Assembly: GCA_021325675.1 (NCBI GenBank) | Contig: JAJTCM010000001.1 | Location: forward strand, 1-64,000 | Direction: 5' to 3' | Origin: Crocinitomicaceae bacterium | Lineage (GTDB): Bacteria > Bacteroidota > Bacteroidia > Flavobacteriales_D > Crocinitomicaceae | Length of the DNA: 64,000 nt | In this document: positions 8,927 through 20,900 of the stretch, piece after piece | Numbering within the stretch: the first letter of the stretch is position 1 | Layout: each line of letters opens with the position of its first letter | Program-made: the position numbers and the translations under genes | The notes under the pieces: generated by a model | The model's database searches: none | What the model saw: the letters and a program-made list of their open reading frames with translations, nothing else | Told to the model about the DNA's origin: nothing

Positions 8927-11900
8927 ATGGATATTGCCATAATAGGAGTTGCGGGGAGGTTTCCTGACGCAAAAAACGTGGAGGAGCTGCTCGCCAATTT
9001 ACGGAGAGGAAAAGACAGCGCCCGGCATTTGTCAATGGAGCGCATGAAGGCGACGAACCTGCCTTCCAAATTGAAGTATAAAGTGTTTTCTTCTTTGGAG
9101 GGAATTGACCGTTTCGACTACAAATACTTTGAAATGTCCTTTGCCGAAGCGATCCACATGGATCCGCACCAACGTTTATTGCTCGAAGTTGTCCAGGAAA
9201 TGTTCGACAGCTCGGCCTATGATCCCGAAATCTTTTACGGTTCCAATACCGGGATTTTCTGTGGCGATGTTAACCTGAAATATTACGAATTGGCCACGGT
9301 TTTCGATCCAACTTTGCTGACGGGGAATATCAACGCCGTTGCAGCCGGACGCGTTGCCCGTTATTACAACCTGCGCGGACCAATGATGATGATCGACACC
9401 AATTGTTCGTCGACTTTGGTAGCGCTCGACCTGGCCTGTAAGGAAATCCGGCTCGGAGAAGTGGAGCAGGCCATCGTTTGCGGGGCGCGTCTCGTTTTGA
9501 AACCCGATGTGGAAGAAGGCGACGACAACCTGGGGATCATGGTCAGCGACGGAAAAACAAAATCCTTTTCAGAAGATGCCGAAGGAACCGGGGCAGGTGA
9601 AGCGGTGGCGGCCATCCTGATCAAACCACTCGACAAAGCTTTGCAGGACGAAGACATCATTTACGGCGTCATCAAAGGTACGGCGGTCAACCAGGAAGCG
9701 GCTTTGTCGGGAAGTCTCACGGCTCCGAGCAGCAAAGCCCAGGCCGAAGTGATCCAAAAAGCATGGAAATCCTCCGGCGTTGATCCGTTGAGTATTCGCT
9801 ATATCGAGCCGCACGGAAGCGGAACTAAATTAGGCGACCCGATTGAAATCCAGGGAATTGACCTGGCGTATTCCGGCTTGGGAGCAGAGAAAAATACGAT
9901 CGGCGTTTCGGCGCTTAAATCCAACATCGGTCATACGGATACGGTTGCCGGTTTGTCGGGCTTAATCAAGGTTGTACTTTCTTTGCGGGAAAAGGAATTT
10001 TTTCCTTCGGTGCATTTCAACAAGCCCAACCAGCTCATTGATTTTGAGCAATCCCATACGCGTATTGTCACCAAAAACGAAAAATGGACCAGCCATCCGG
10101 ATTTTCCTCGGCGGGCCGGACTCAGTTCTTTCGGTTTGAGCGGTACGAATGCACATATTATTCTTGAAGAAGCCCCGGAAATTTCTGTCAAAACCAAAAA
10201 AGAAGGAAAATACCTCATACCTGTTTCTGGACGTTCCAACGAAGCTTTACAATACAATATTAACGCGTTGCAGGAGTATTTGCAGGATTTTCCGGAAGTG
10301 GAATTGGCTGATTTGGCGTATACTTTAGGAGTCGGAAGAAAACATTACACCCAACGCGTAATTTTCGAAGCCGAATCAGCGATCGAATTACTTGGTCTGC
10401 TCCACGAATGGAATGCTGAGAATCATAAGTCACATCCGGAAGCCAAACCGTTTTTCATTTTTTCAGAAAATGCGGGAGAGATTGATTTGAACGCCTGGAC
10501 GCAATTCGAGGAGTTTAATACGCATTACAACGAATGTCTGTCAGCAGGCGAGAATCCCGCTATTCGTAATTTTGCGTTCCAGTATGCGGCTTACAAGCAA
10601 CTTGAGGCCTGGAACATGGCTTCAAAAACCGTTTTGGGTGCGGGATTGGGTAAAAATGTCATCGATGTTGTGACTGGAGCCAAAACTTTGGAAGAAGGAT
10701 TATCAGCCTGCGCAACTCACAACAACAGCGAAATTCCCAATTTAAAAGAAAGAGTAACCGCTTTAATTGAAAAACAAGCAGCCAACGGGCCGGTAGCTTT
10801 TATCCTCCTGGGAACAGAAAGCGGCTTGTTCAACGAAATTCAGGCGCAGCAAACGACAGACGTATATGCCATTGACGGGACCGATCTTGTCCGCCTCGTC
10901 AACGATTTATATCTCTGTGGAGTTACCGTCAATTGGAAAGCGTTTTACCGGAATTCTGGAGGTCAGCGCATCGTGTTACCGGCTTACCGTTTTGATCGTG
11001 TGCGCTGCTGGCTGCGCGAACCTTTTTCGGATGCGGAGGAAGAATGGGAATACAACAAATACCATCATCCGGAACTGGCCGGAATTCCCGAAAGTTTCCA
11101 GGCAACGGTTTCCGTTAAAACCTACGATTTTGACGATTCGTGGACGCCGACAGAACAAAAAATCGCGCAGTTCTGGCTGGAAGTGCTTCGCCTCGATAAG
11201 GTCGAATTAGACGACGATTTTTTCAAGCTTGGTGGCCATTCCCTGATTGCTACACAGCTGATCGCCCGGATCGAGCAGGAATATGGTTTCAGGCTGCTGT
11301 TTAAAAATATTACTGTGTTTTCCTCCATTCGGAAACTGGCTGAGGCCGTAGATGAGCGCATCAATTCAGGCGAAAAAACAGAACTGCTGCGGATCGGGAA
11401 AACCGTGCCGCAAGATTCTTATCCGCTCAGTCACGCGCAAAAACGCCTGTACATCATGCAGCAATTCGAAGGCGGCGGAACAAGCTATAACCTGCCCGGA
11501 GCGGTTTTGTTGAAAGGAAAAATCGACAGCGACCGTTTTGAACAAGCGATTAATGAATTGATCAAAAGACATGAAAGCTTGCGTACATCGTTTATCGAAA
11601 TCGAGGGAGAACCGCGTCAGCAAGTGTTGGAAAATCTTGATTTTAAATTAAGTCAAGCCAAAGCAAATAAAGAAGAATTAACGGCTGTTATTGCGGAATT
11701 CATCCAACCTTTTGACCTGACCCAGGCACCTTTATTCCGTGCAAAGCTGGTCGAATTGGAAAATGGGGAAAACGCTTTCCTTTTTGACGTGCATCATATC
11801 ATTTCTGATGGAATTTCCCAGGAATTGCTCGTGCGGGATTTTGTGAATTTGTATTTGGGAGAAAACCTCCCCGAATTGCCGATCCAATACAAAGATTTTG

Positions 11901-14900
11901 CAGTCTGGCAAGCAGATCAGTTTGCTTCCGGGGCATTTTTGGCACAGGAAAACTACTGGAAAGATCGTTTCCGCGATGAACTGCCGGTACTGGAATTGCC
12001 TTATGATTTTACGCGGCCAAAAGTGCAAAGCTTTAAAGGCGCGAATACCGCACGTTTGTTGAACAAAGAAAAAGCAGACAAAATCCAGGCTTTGGCGCAG
12101 GAAAAATCGGCGACTTTGTACATGGCTTTGCTGGCGATTTACAATGTGCTGCTCTCCAAATTATCCGGGAACGAAGATGTTATCGTTGGCTCACCGATTG
12201 CCGGCCGTCCTGACACAGACACGGAGCAGGTACTCGGGATGTTTGTGAACACCTTGGTTATGCGCAATTTTCCGCAGGCAGATTTGTCCTTTTCGGATTT
12301 CCTCGGAACAGTCGTGCAAAACGCCAACGAAGCCTACGAAAACGCGGATTATCCTTTTGAAAAATTACTGGATGAGCTGAACATTGAACGTGATTTGGGA
12401 AGAAATCCTTTGTTTGATACGATGTTTTCCTTTCAGCGTTTTTACAATTCGGATCAAGGCGCGGCGAATGCTGATTTTACGGTGGAAGCGTTGGCGTTTT
12501 CCGGCTCTACTTCCAAATTTGACCTGACCCTCGAAGTGTTTGAAAAAGAAGAAGGACTCAGCCTGAACCTGGAATATTGCACTGATTTGTTCACGGAAGC
12601 TACGGCAAATAAACTCCTGGAACGCTTCGAATTGGTACTCGACCAGATCTTGACCAACCCGGAACTGCAGCTCAAAGATCTGGAAATTTTACAACCGCAA
12701 GAATGGGAGGAAGTGATCGTTCAAAGAAATAAAACGGAGGAAGTTTATAAGATTGAACAGTCATTTACCGCTTCATTCCTGGAAAATGTGCGTAAAAATC
12801 CGGATGCATTGGCTGTAAAATATGAAGATCAAACGCTAACTTATGCCCAGTTGAACGAAGCGGCTAACTCCGTGGCCAATTACCTGCTCGGGCAAGGATT
12901 TAGTCGTGGAACAGTTGTCGCTTTGGAAGCTGATCCATCCCTGGAAATGGTCATTGGCTTCCTGGGAATCGTGAAATCCGGCGCAGCCTTTTTACCGATC
13001 GACCCTGCTTATCCGGATGATCGCGTGCGCTATATGCTTGAAAAAAGCGGCGCGAAATTGATGCTTACGACCAAAATAGCAAACTTACGACTCGAAGACC
13101 TGGCTTTTTCTGTGCAATCCGTTCCAAAAAATACGGAAGAACCTGCTGTTTCCAGTGAGCTTTCCGATACGGCTTACATTGTCTTTACTTCCGGCTCGAC
13201 AGGCAAACCCAAAGGCGTGGAAGTGGGCTACGAAGCCTTGCTGAACTGTTTGAACTGGCACATTACCGAAAACAACATAACGTCGGCCGATTGCTTATCT
13301 AAATATGCGGGTTTTGCTTTTGACGCGTCGATGCTGGAAATTTATACGCCTTTCCTGTGCGGCGCTTCCCTGCACATTATTCCCGCAGAGATCCGTAAAA
13401 ATGTGGATGAAGTGCGCTCGTTCATGAAGAAAAGCGAGATAGCGATTGCCTTTTTACCCACACAAATGGCGGAATTTTTCATGGAAGAAGACTGTGAAAG
13501 CTTGCGCGTGCTTTTTGTCGGTGGTGATAAGTTAAAACGCTACAAAGCCAATTCTTTTGAAGTAAAAAATTATTACGGTCCTTCTGAAAATACGGTTGTT
13601 TCGACAGTCTACCGCATCCAGGCCCAAAGCGAAAATATCCCAATCGGGAAAGCGCTTCCAAATACGCAGGCTTATGTTTTGGATAAAAACGACAAGCCCG
13701 TTCCGGATGGGGTAGTGGGTGAACTTTTTGTGTCCGGGCTTAACCTCGCGAAAGGCTACATCAACGATCGGGAAACAACAGCGGAACGCTTCCTGGAGCA
13801 TCCTTTCAGAAAAGATGAACGGATTTACCGTACCGGCGACCTCGCCAAATGGAATACACAGGGCGAACTGGAATTTATGGGCCGCGTTGATTTCCAGGTC
13901 AAAATCAGGGGTTACCGCATCGAGCTGGGCGAAATCGAACATGCCATCCTGGATCTTGCGGGCGTAAAAACAACGTTCGTAACAGATTTCAACCAGGCCG
14001 ACGGAAATAAGGCATTGGTAGCGTATATTTTGGCAGAAAAACCTATTCCGCAAGAAGAAGTACAAAAACAGTTATCGGCGACTTTGCCCGATTACATGCT
14101 TCCGGCGCAGCTTGTTTTCGTGGATGAAATTCCATTGACGGCCAACGGGAAAGTCGACAAAAAAGCGCTTCCCAAACCGGAGGGAAATATACAAGATATA
14201 TACAAAGCACCGGCTTCAGAAGCGGAACAAAAAGTGGCCCGCTTGTGGAAGCAAGTGCTCGGCTTGGAGAAATGCAGCGTTGACAGCAATTTCTTCCGTT
14301 CCGGGGGACATTCCCTGAATGCAACGATGCTGATCAGCCTGATCCGGAAAGAATTTGATATTACAATCGGCTTGAAGGATTTCTTTATGGCTCCTACAAT
14401 TGAACATTTGGCAAAACTGCTCGAAAGTTCCGGGCAAAAGAATTCTGTACAACTGAAATCGATTGAAAAAGCGGATAAATACCCGGTTTCTTCGGCCCAG
14501 CAGCGTTTGTATATCTTGCAGCAGCTTGCCCCGCAGACCATCGCCTATAATTTGCCGGTTTTTGTAAAAATTAAAGGAGATTTTGACCCGCAGCGTTTTG
14601 AACTGGCACTCAACGAAGTGATCGCACGCCACGAATCCTTGCGGACAAGCTTTACCGAAATTGATAATCAGATTTACCAAATAGTTGATGATAATCTGGC
14701 CATCAGTCTTGAAAATTTGGGCAACGATCCCGATTCTTTCTGTCGTCCCTTTGATCTGAATAAAACTCAATTGCTAAGGGCAGGGTGGAAGCCTTTAAGC
14801 GAAAAGGAGTTTTTACTGGCGTTTGATATGCACCACATCATTTCCGATGGGGTGTCGATGAACAACTTGCTAACGGAAATCGCCGCGTGTTACGATGGTC

Positions 14901-17900
14901 AGACTTTGGAGCCTTTACGAGTTCAATACCGCGATTACGCTGCCTGGCAACACGAATTTTTTCAAACGAATGAATTCCTGGCCCAGCGTGATTTTTGGCT
15001 GAATTCCCTGCGTGGGGCTGAAGGGTTGAATTTACCGACCGATTTCCCGCGACCTTCGGAAATGAAATTTGAGGGGAACCGCGTGCATTACCAGTTAAGC
15101 GAAGAATATAGCGCGGCACTGGAGAAGCTGGCGCAAAAGCTGGGCGCGACGGATTTCATGGTACTTCTTTCTCTCTTCAACGTCTTGCTGCACAAAGTGA
15201 CAGGTCAGGAAAATATCATCTTGGGAACTCCGTCTGCGGGTCGAAAAGATGCCGAATTACAGCCTTTGATCGGGATGTTTGTCAATACCTTGGTGCTTCA
15301 AAATAAAGTGAAACCAAACGCAACTTTCAGCGAAGTCTTGGAAGAGCTTAAAACGACGACCTTACACGCGCTGGAATACCAGGATTACCAGTTTGATCAA
15401 TTGGTGGAAGACCTGGGCGTGAAACGAGACACGAGCCGCAATCCGCTTTTTGATGTCATGTTCCAGTTTGAGAATATGGGCGGCGGGGATATTGCAAATA
15501 CCCGGATCGGGGCCTGGGAAATCGAAGCGCAGGACCAGGATTACGGCGTTTCCAAATTCGATCTGACTTTTGAAGTGAAAAAACCGGGAGACTGTTTCCT
15601 GGTAGCCATTGAATATGCCGTTCACCTGTTCCGGAAAGAAACGGTTGACCGCTTTTTTGCGATGTTTACGGAAATCGTGAAAAATGTAGTAAACAGTCCG
15701 GAAATTGCAATCGCGAAAATAAACTTTACACCTGAACAAGACCGCAAGCTGATTCTTTCGGAATTCAATGATACGAAACATGCTTTTGCTTCGGATATTT
15801 GCTTACACAGCTTACTTGAGCAGCAGGCAGCTTTAACACCGAATAAAACCGCGCTTATTTTCCAAGATGAACGTTTGTCTTATTTCGAATTAAATACGAG
15901 AGCGAACCAATTGGCGCATACCTTGATCGCTTCCGGCATCGAACGGGGCGATATCGTTGCCCTGAAAGTGAACCGTTCCTTTGAAATGGTAATTGCCTTG
16001 CTTGCGATCCAAAAATCTGGTGCAGCATATTTGCCGATTGACCCGGAAATTCCTTCAGACCGCTTGACATATTTGCTTAAAGACAGCCGTTCCAAAGTGT
16101 TTTTGTGTGATCAGGAAATAGATGTCAACGTTCCTTTACTCAATGTTACCAACGCATCGAGTTATGCTGAAAAAACGCATAATCCGAACGTAACAATTTC
16201 GCCGGACGATCTGGCTTATGTGATTTACACTTCCGGATCAACGGGAGAACCCAAAGGCGTAATGTTGGAACACCGCGGCGTGGTAAACCGGATCGAGTGG
16301 ATGAAAACATTTTACGGTTTTACACCCGAAGACAAAGTCTTGCAGAAAACAACTTATACCTTTGACGTTTCAGTCTGGGAGTTTTTCATGACGCTTTGCT
16401 ACGGCGCAGAATTGGTGTTGTGTGAAAAAGAAGTGATTTCCGATGTCAGTTTGCTGATTGACACGATAGAAAAATACCAAATTTCCGTGTTGCATTTTGT
16501 GCCGAGCATGTTCAAACTATTCCTGCACGGGATCGATGAAACCAACAAAAACCGATTGGCTTCCATCAAACAGATTTTCACGAGCGGAGAAGCCCTGAGC
16601 GTGGAATATGTTCATCAGCATCACCGTTATTTAAAGGCGGAATTGCACAATTTGTACGGCCCAACGGAAGCTTCGGTGGACGTGAGTTATTTCGAAACAT
16701 CGGCCGCAGACAAAATGGTACCGATCGGGAAACCGGTCTGGAACACGCAGTTGTATGTGTTGAACGCAGCATCCCAATTGTGCCCGGTGGGCGTTGCGGG
16801 AGAATTGTACATTGGAGGCGTGCAGGTGGCGAGAGGTTACCTCAACAAAGCAGAATTGACGAATGAGCGTTTTGTTTCCAATCCATTTGGAGAAGGACGT
16901 TTGTACAAAACCGGCGATTTGGTGCGTTGGCTTCCGGATGGAAACATTGAATTTTTAGGCCGCATCGATTTCCAGGTGAAAATCCGTGGTTTCCGGATCG
17001 AATTGGGAGATATTGAAAGCCAATTATTGAAAATCGATGGCCTGGCGGAAGTTGCTGTGATTGACAAAACAGATTCGAACGGGGACAAATTCCTCTGCGC
17101 TTACATCGTATCCCATGAAGAACTACAAATTGGGGAGATCAAAAAAGCCCTGGCGCAAAACTTACCGGATTACATGATCCCGGCGTATTATGTGAGATTG
17201 GATCAAATGCCGCTCAATAACAGTGGGAAACTCGATCGCAAAGCCTTGCCGGAAGTAGACCAGCAAAGCGTGGAACGAGCCACTTACGAAGCGCCGCAAA
17301 CTGAAACAGAAATCCGTTTGGCGGAGCTCTGGTCTGAACTGCTGGCAATCCCGGAAATTGGGATCAACGATAACTTTTTTGCCATCGGCGGACAATCCCT
17401 GAAAGCGACTTTGCTCCTGGCTAAAATGAAACGCGCTTTTGGTGTTTCTTTTCCATTAATGGATCTTTTCAGGCATGCGACGATCAAGGAACAGGCGCGA
17501 TTGCTGGAAAATGCAACAGCTGAGGCAGATCACCAAATTACACAAGCGGCTGTTCAGGCGCATTATCCTTTGTCCCCGGCGCAGCTGCGCATGTTTGTGC
17601 TGAATAAAATCAACCCGGACACAACGGAATACAACATTTCCCAGGCCTTTGAAATTCACGGAGAGGTGAATTTAGATAAGCTGAAGCAGGTTTTCCAAAA
17701 GCTGGTGGAGCGCCATGAAATCCTGCGCACGCATTTTACCTTGGTGGATAATGTTCCCGCACAAATCATTCATGAAAAGGCAGAAATTGATCTGAAGGTT
17801 TACACCCATGTTCCGGTGAGTGAAGTGACTGAGAGTTTTATCCGGCCGTTTGATTTGAGCCAGCCTTGCCTGATGCGCGTGGCCTGCATAGCGAACGAAA

Positions 17901-20900
17901 ATGCTCCGCTCGTTGTTCTCCTGGATTTTCATCACATTGTCATGGACGGAGTTTCGATCCAGTTGCTGACGCAGCAATTTACGAAGCTTTACCGGGAAGA
18001 AAACCTTGCACTGCCGGATCTGCAGTACAAAGATTTTGTGCTATGGCAAGCCGATTCGATCCGCCAGGGAGCGCATGAAAAAGAAAAGGAATTCTGGCTG
18101 CGTAAGTTCGATGGCGAGCTGCCGGTGATGAATTTCCCACTCGATTTCCCGAGGCCGGCCATGCAGACTTTCGACGGAAATCACCTGTCCCTGTTTTTGG
18201 ACCAGGACCTTAAAAAACGCATCGATTCCCTTTGCCAGACAAGTAACGCGACGAATTACATGCTGCTGCTGGGGGCTTATTTTATTCTCTTGGGCAAATA
18301 TACTTCCCAGGAGGATTTGATCGTTGGGACACCGGTTTCCGGCCGTACGAACCCGGATGTGGAAAACATGATCGGGATGTTTGTCAATACGTTGGCGATC
18401 CGTTCGCAGCTCAAGCCGGAGGAAACTTTCCTGGACTTTTTGGAGGATTTCCGCGACCACATGATTGCTTGTTTTTCCAACCAACAATACGCTTTTGAAG
18501 AATTGGTCAACGAATTGAAAATCGAACGGGCTGCGAGCCGCAATCCTTTGTTTGACACGCTCTTTTCCTACATCGACAAATCGGCTATGGCGGACATGAT
18601 CGGCGAAAGCGGTCTCGATATTCGTCCGGTGGAATTGGATAACCCCGTGGCGCAATTTGATTTCCAGCTGGATATCCAGGACTTCGGGCAGCACATTCAA
18701 TGCGTACTGACTTACAATACCGGCTTGTTCCGGGAAGAAAGTATGCAGCGTTTCCTGGATCATTACAGCTATATTTTGAACCAATTGCTGGAAAATCCGC
18801 AAGCGAGGATCAGCGATTTATCGATTCTTTTACCAGAAGAAAAAAACCAGATTCTTTCGGAATTCAACGCTACGGAACACGCTTTTGCTTCGGATGTTTG
18901 CCTGCACACCTTATTTGAGAACCAGGCTGTCCTGACACCAACTAAAACTGCGCTTATTTTCAAGAACAAAGGTTTGACGTACGGCGAATTGAACAGCGCG
19001 GCCAACCGATTGGCGCGTACCCTGATTGCTTCCGGCATCGAACGGGGCGATATCGTTGCCCTGAAAGTGAACCGTTCCTTTGAAATGGTGATTGCTTTGC
19101 TGGCGATTCAGAAAGCGGGTGGAGCTTATTTGCCGATTGACCCGGAAATTCCGGCAGAACGTTTGACATATTTGCTTCAAGACAGCCGTTCCAAAGTGTT
19201 CATCTGCGACCAGGACGTGGAAATTGGCGTTCCATTAATTAATTTGAAAAAAGCATCCAGCTATTCGGAATTGACACAAAATCCTAATGTAGCAGTTTCC
19301 CCGGACGATTTGGCTTACGTGATCTATACTTCCGGATCGACCGGAGAACCTAAAGGCGTGATGCTCGAACATCGCGGCGTGGTGAACCGGATCGAATGGA
19401 TGAAAAGCTTTTACGGTTTTACTTCTGAGGACAAAGTCTTGCAGAAAACGACTTACACCTTTGACGTTTCCGTTTGGGAGTTTTTCATGACGCTATGCTA
19501 CGGCGCAGAATTGGTACTCTGTGAAAAAGAAGTGATTTCTGATGTGAGTCTATTAATCGAGACGATTGAGAAACACCAAATTTCTGTGTTGCATTTTGTG
19601 CCGAGCATGTTTAAAATGTTCCTGCACGGAATCGATGAAAACAACAAAAACAGATTGGCTTCCATCAAACAGATTTTCACCAGCGGGGAAGCCCTGAGCG
19701 CGGAATATGTTCATCAGCATCACCATTATTTAAAGGCGGAATTGCACAATTTGTATGGCCCAACGGAAGCTTCGGTAGATGTGAGTTATTTTGAAACATC
19801 AGCCGCAGATAAAATTGTACCGATCGGAAAACCGGTTTGGAACACGCAGTTGTATGTGTTGAACGCAGCATCCCAACTCTGTCCGGTGGGCGTTGCGGGA
19901 GAATTGTATATCGGCGGTGTGCAAGTAGCGCGAGGTTACCTGAACAAAGAAGAATTGACGAATGAGCGTTTTGTTGTCAATCCGTTTGGAGAAGGACGTT
20001 TATATAAAACCGGCGATTTGGTGCGCTGGCTGCCGGATGGAAACATTGAATTCCTGGGCCGCATCGACTTCCAGGTGAAAATCCGTGGATTCCGGATTGA
20101 ATTGGGAGATATCGAAAGTCAATTGCTGAAAATTGAGGGTCTGGCCGAAGTTGCCGTGATTGATAAAACGGACGCGAACGGAGAAAAATTCCTCTGTGCC
20201 TATATCGTTTCACAGGAAGAACTACAGATCGGCGAAATCAAAAAAGCCCTGGCGCAAAACTTACCGGATTACATGATCCCGGCGTATTACGTGAGCTTGG
20301 ATCAAATGCCGCTCAACAACAGCGGAAAACTCGACCGCAAGGCCCTGCCGGAAGTGAACGAAGAAAGCGTGGAGCGTGCTGAATTTGTGGAATTGCAATC
20401 CAAAAACGAATTGATCCTGGGCGAGCTCTGGAAACAGGTTTTGGGAATTGAGCGCGTTGGTGCCGGAGATCATTTTTTCAACCTGGGCGGCGATTCGATC
20501 AAAGCGATCCAATTAAGTTCCCTGTTGGCTCGTCAGCAGCTGAAAATGCCTTTAAACTTGTTGTTTCAATACCCGGTTTTAGCGGATTTGGCGCAGGAAA
20601 TCCAGGTGCAGGAACTGAACATTTCGCAGGAAAAAGCTTCGGGTTACCTGCCGCTGACACCGGTGCAATTGCGTTTCTTTGAGCAAAATTTCGCCGAGCC
20701 GCAGCATTATAATCAAAGTGTGATCATCGAAATCAAGGATTGGAACAAAGAGCGTTTTGAACAGGCTTTGCAGGCCATTTTGGATAAACACGATACGCTG
20801 CGCATTCAATTTGAAGTGCAGAACGGCGAAATCCGGCAGAAATACGCTGAAACGGAGTTGTCAGAAATCCTCAACTTGCCGGATGAAAACCAACTCATGC

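Noticed and set aside
15748-20364. Near-identical segments considered as an insertion element or assembly duplication
   Set aside because: Both copies are in frame within one gene at exactly one module spacing and sit between different C and T domains, as expected of NRPS domain duplication.
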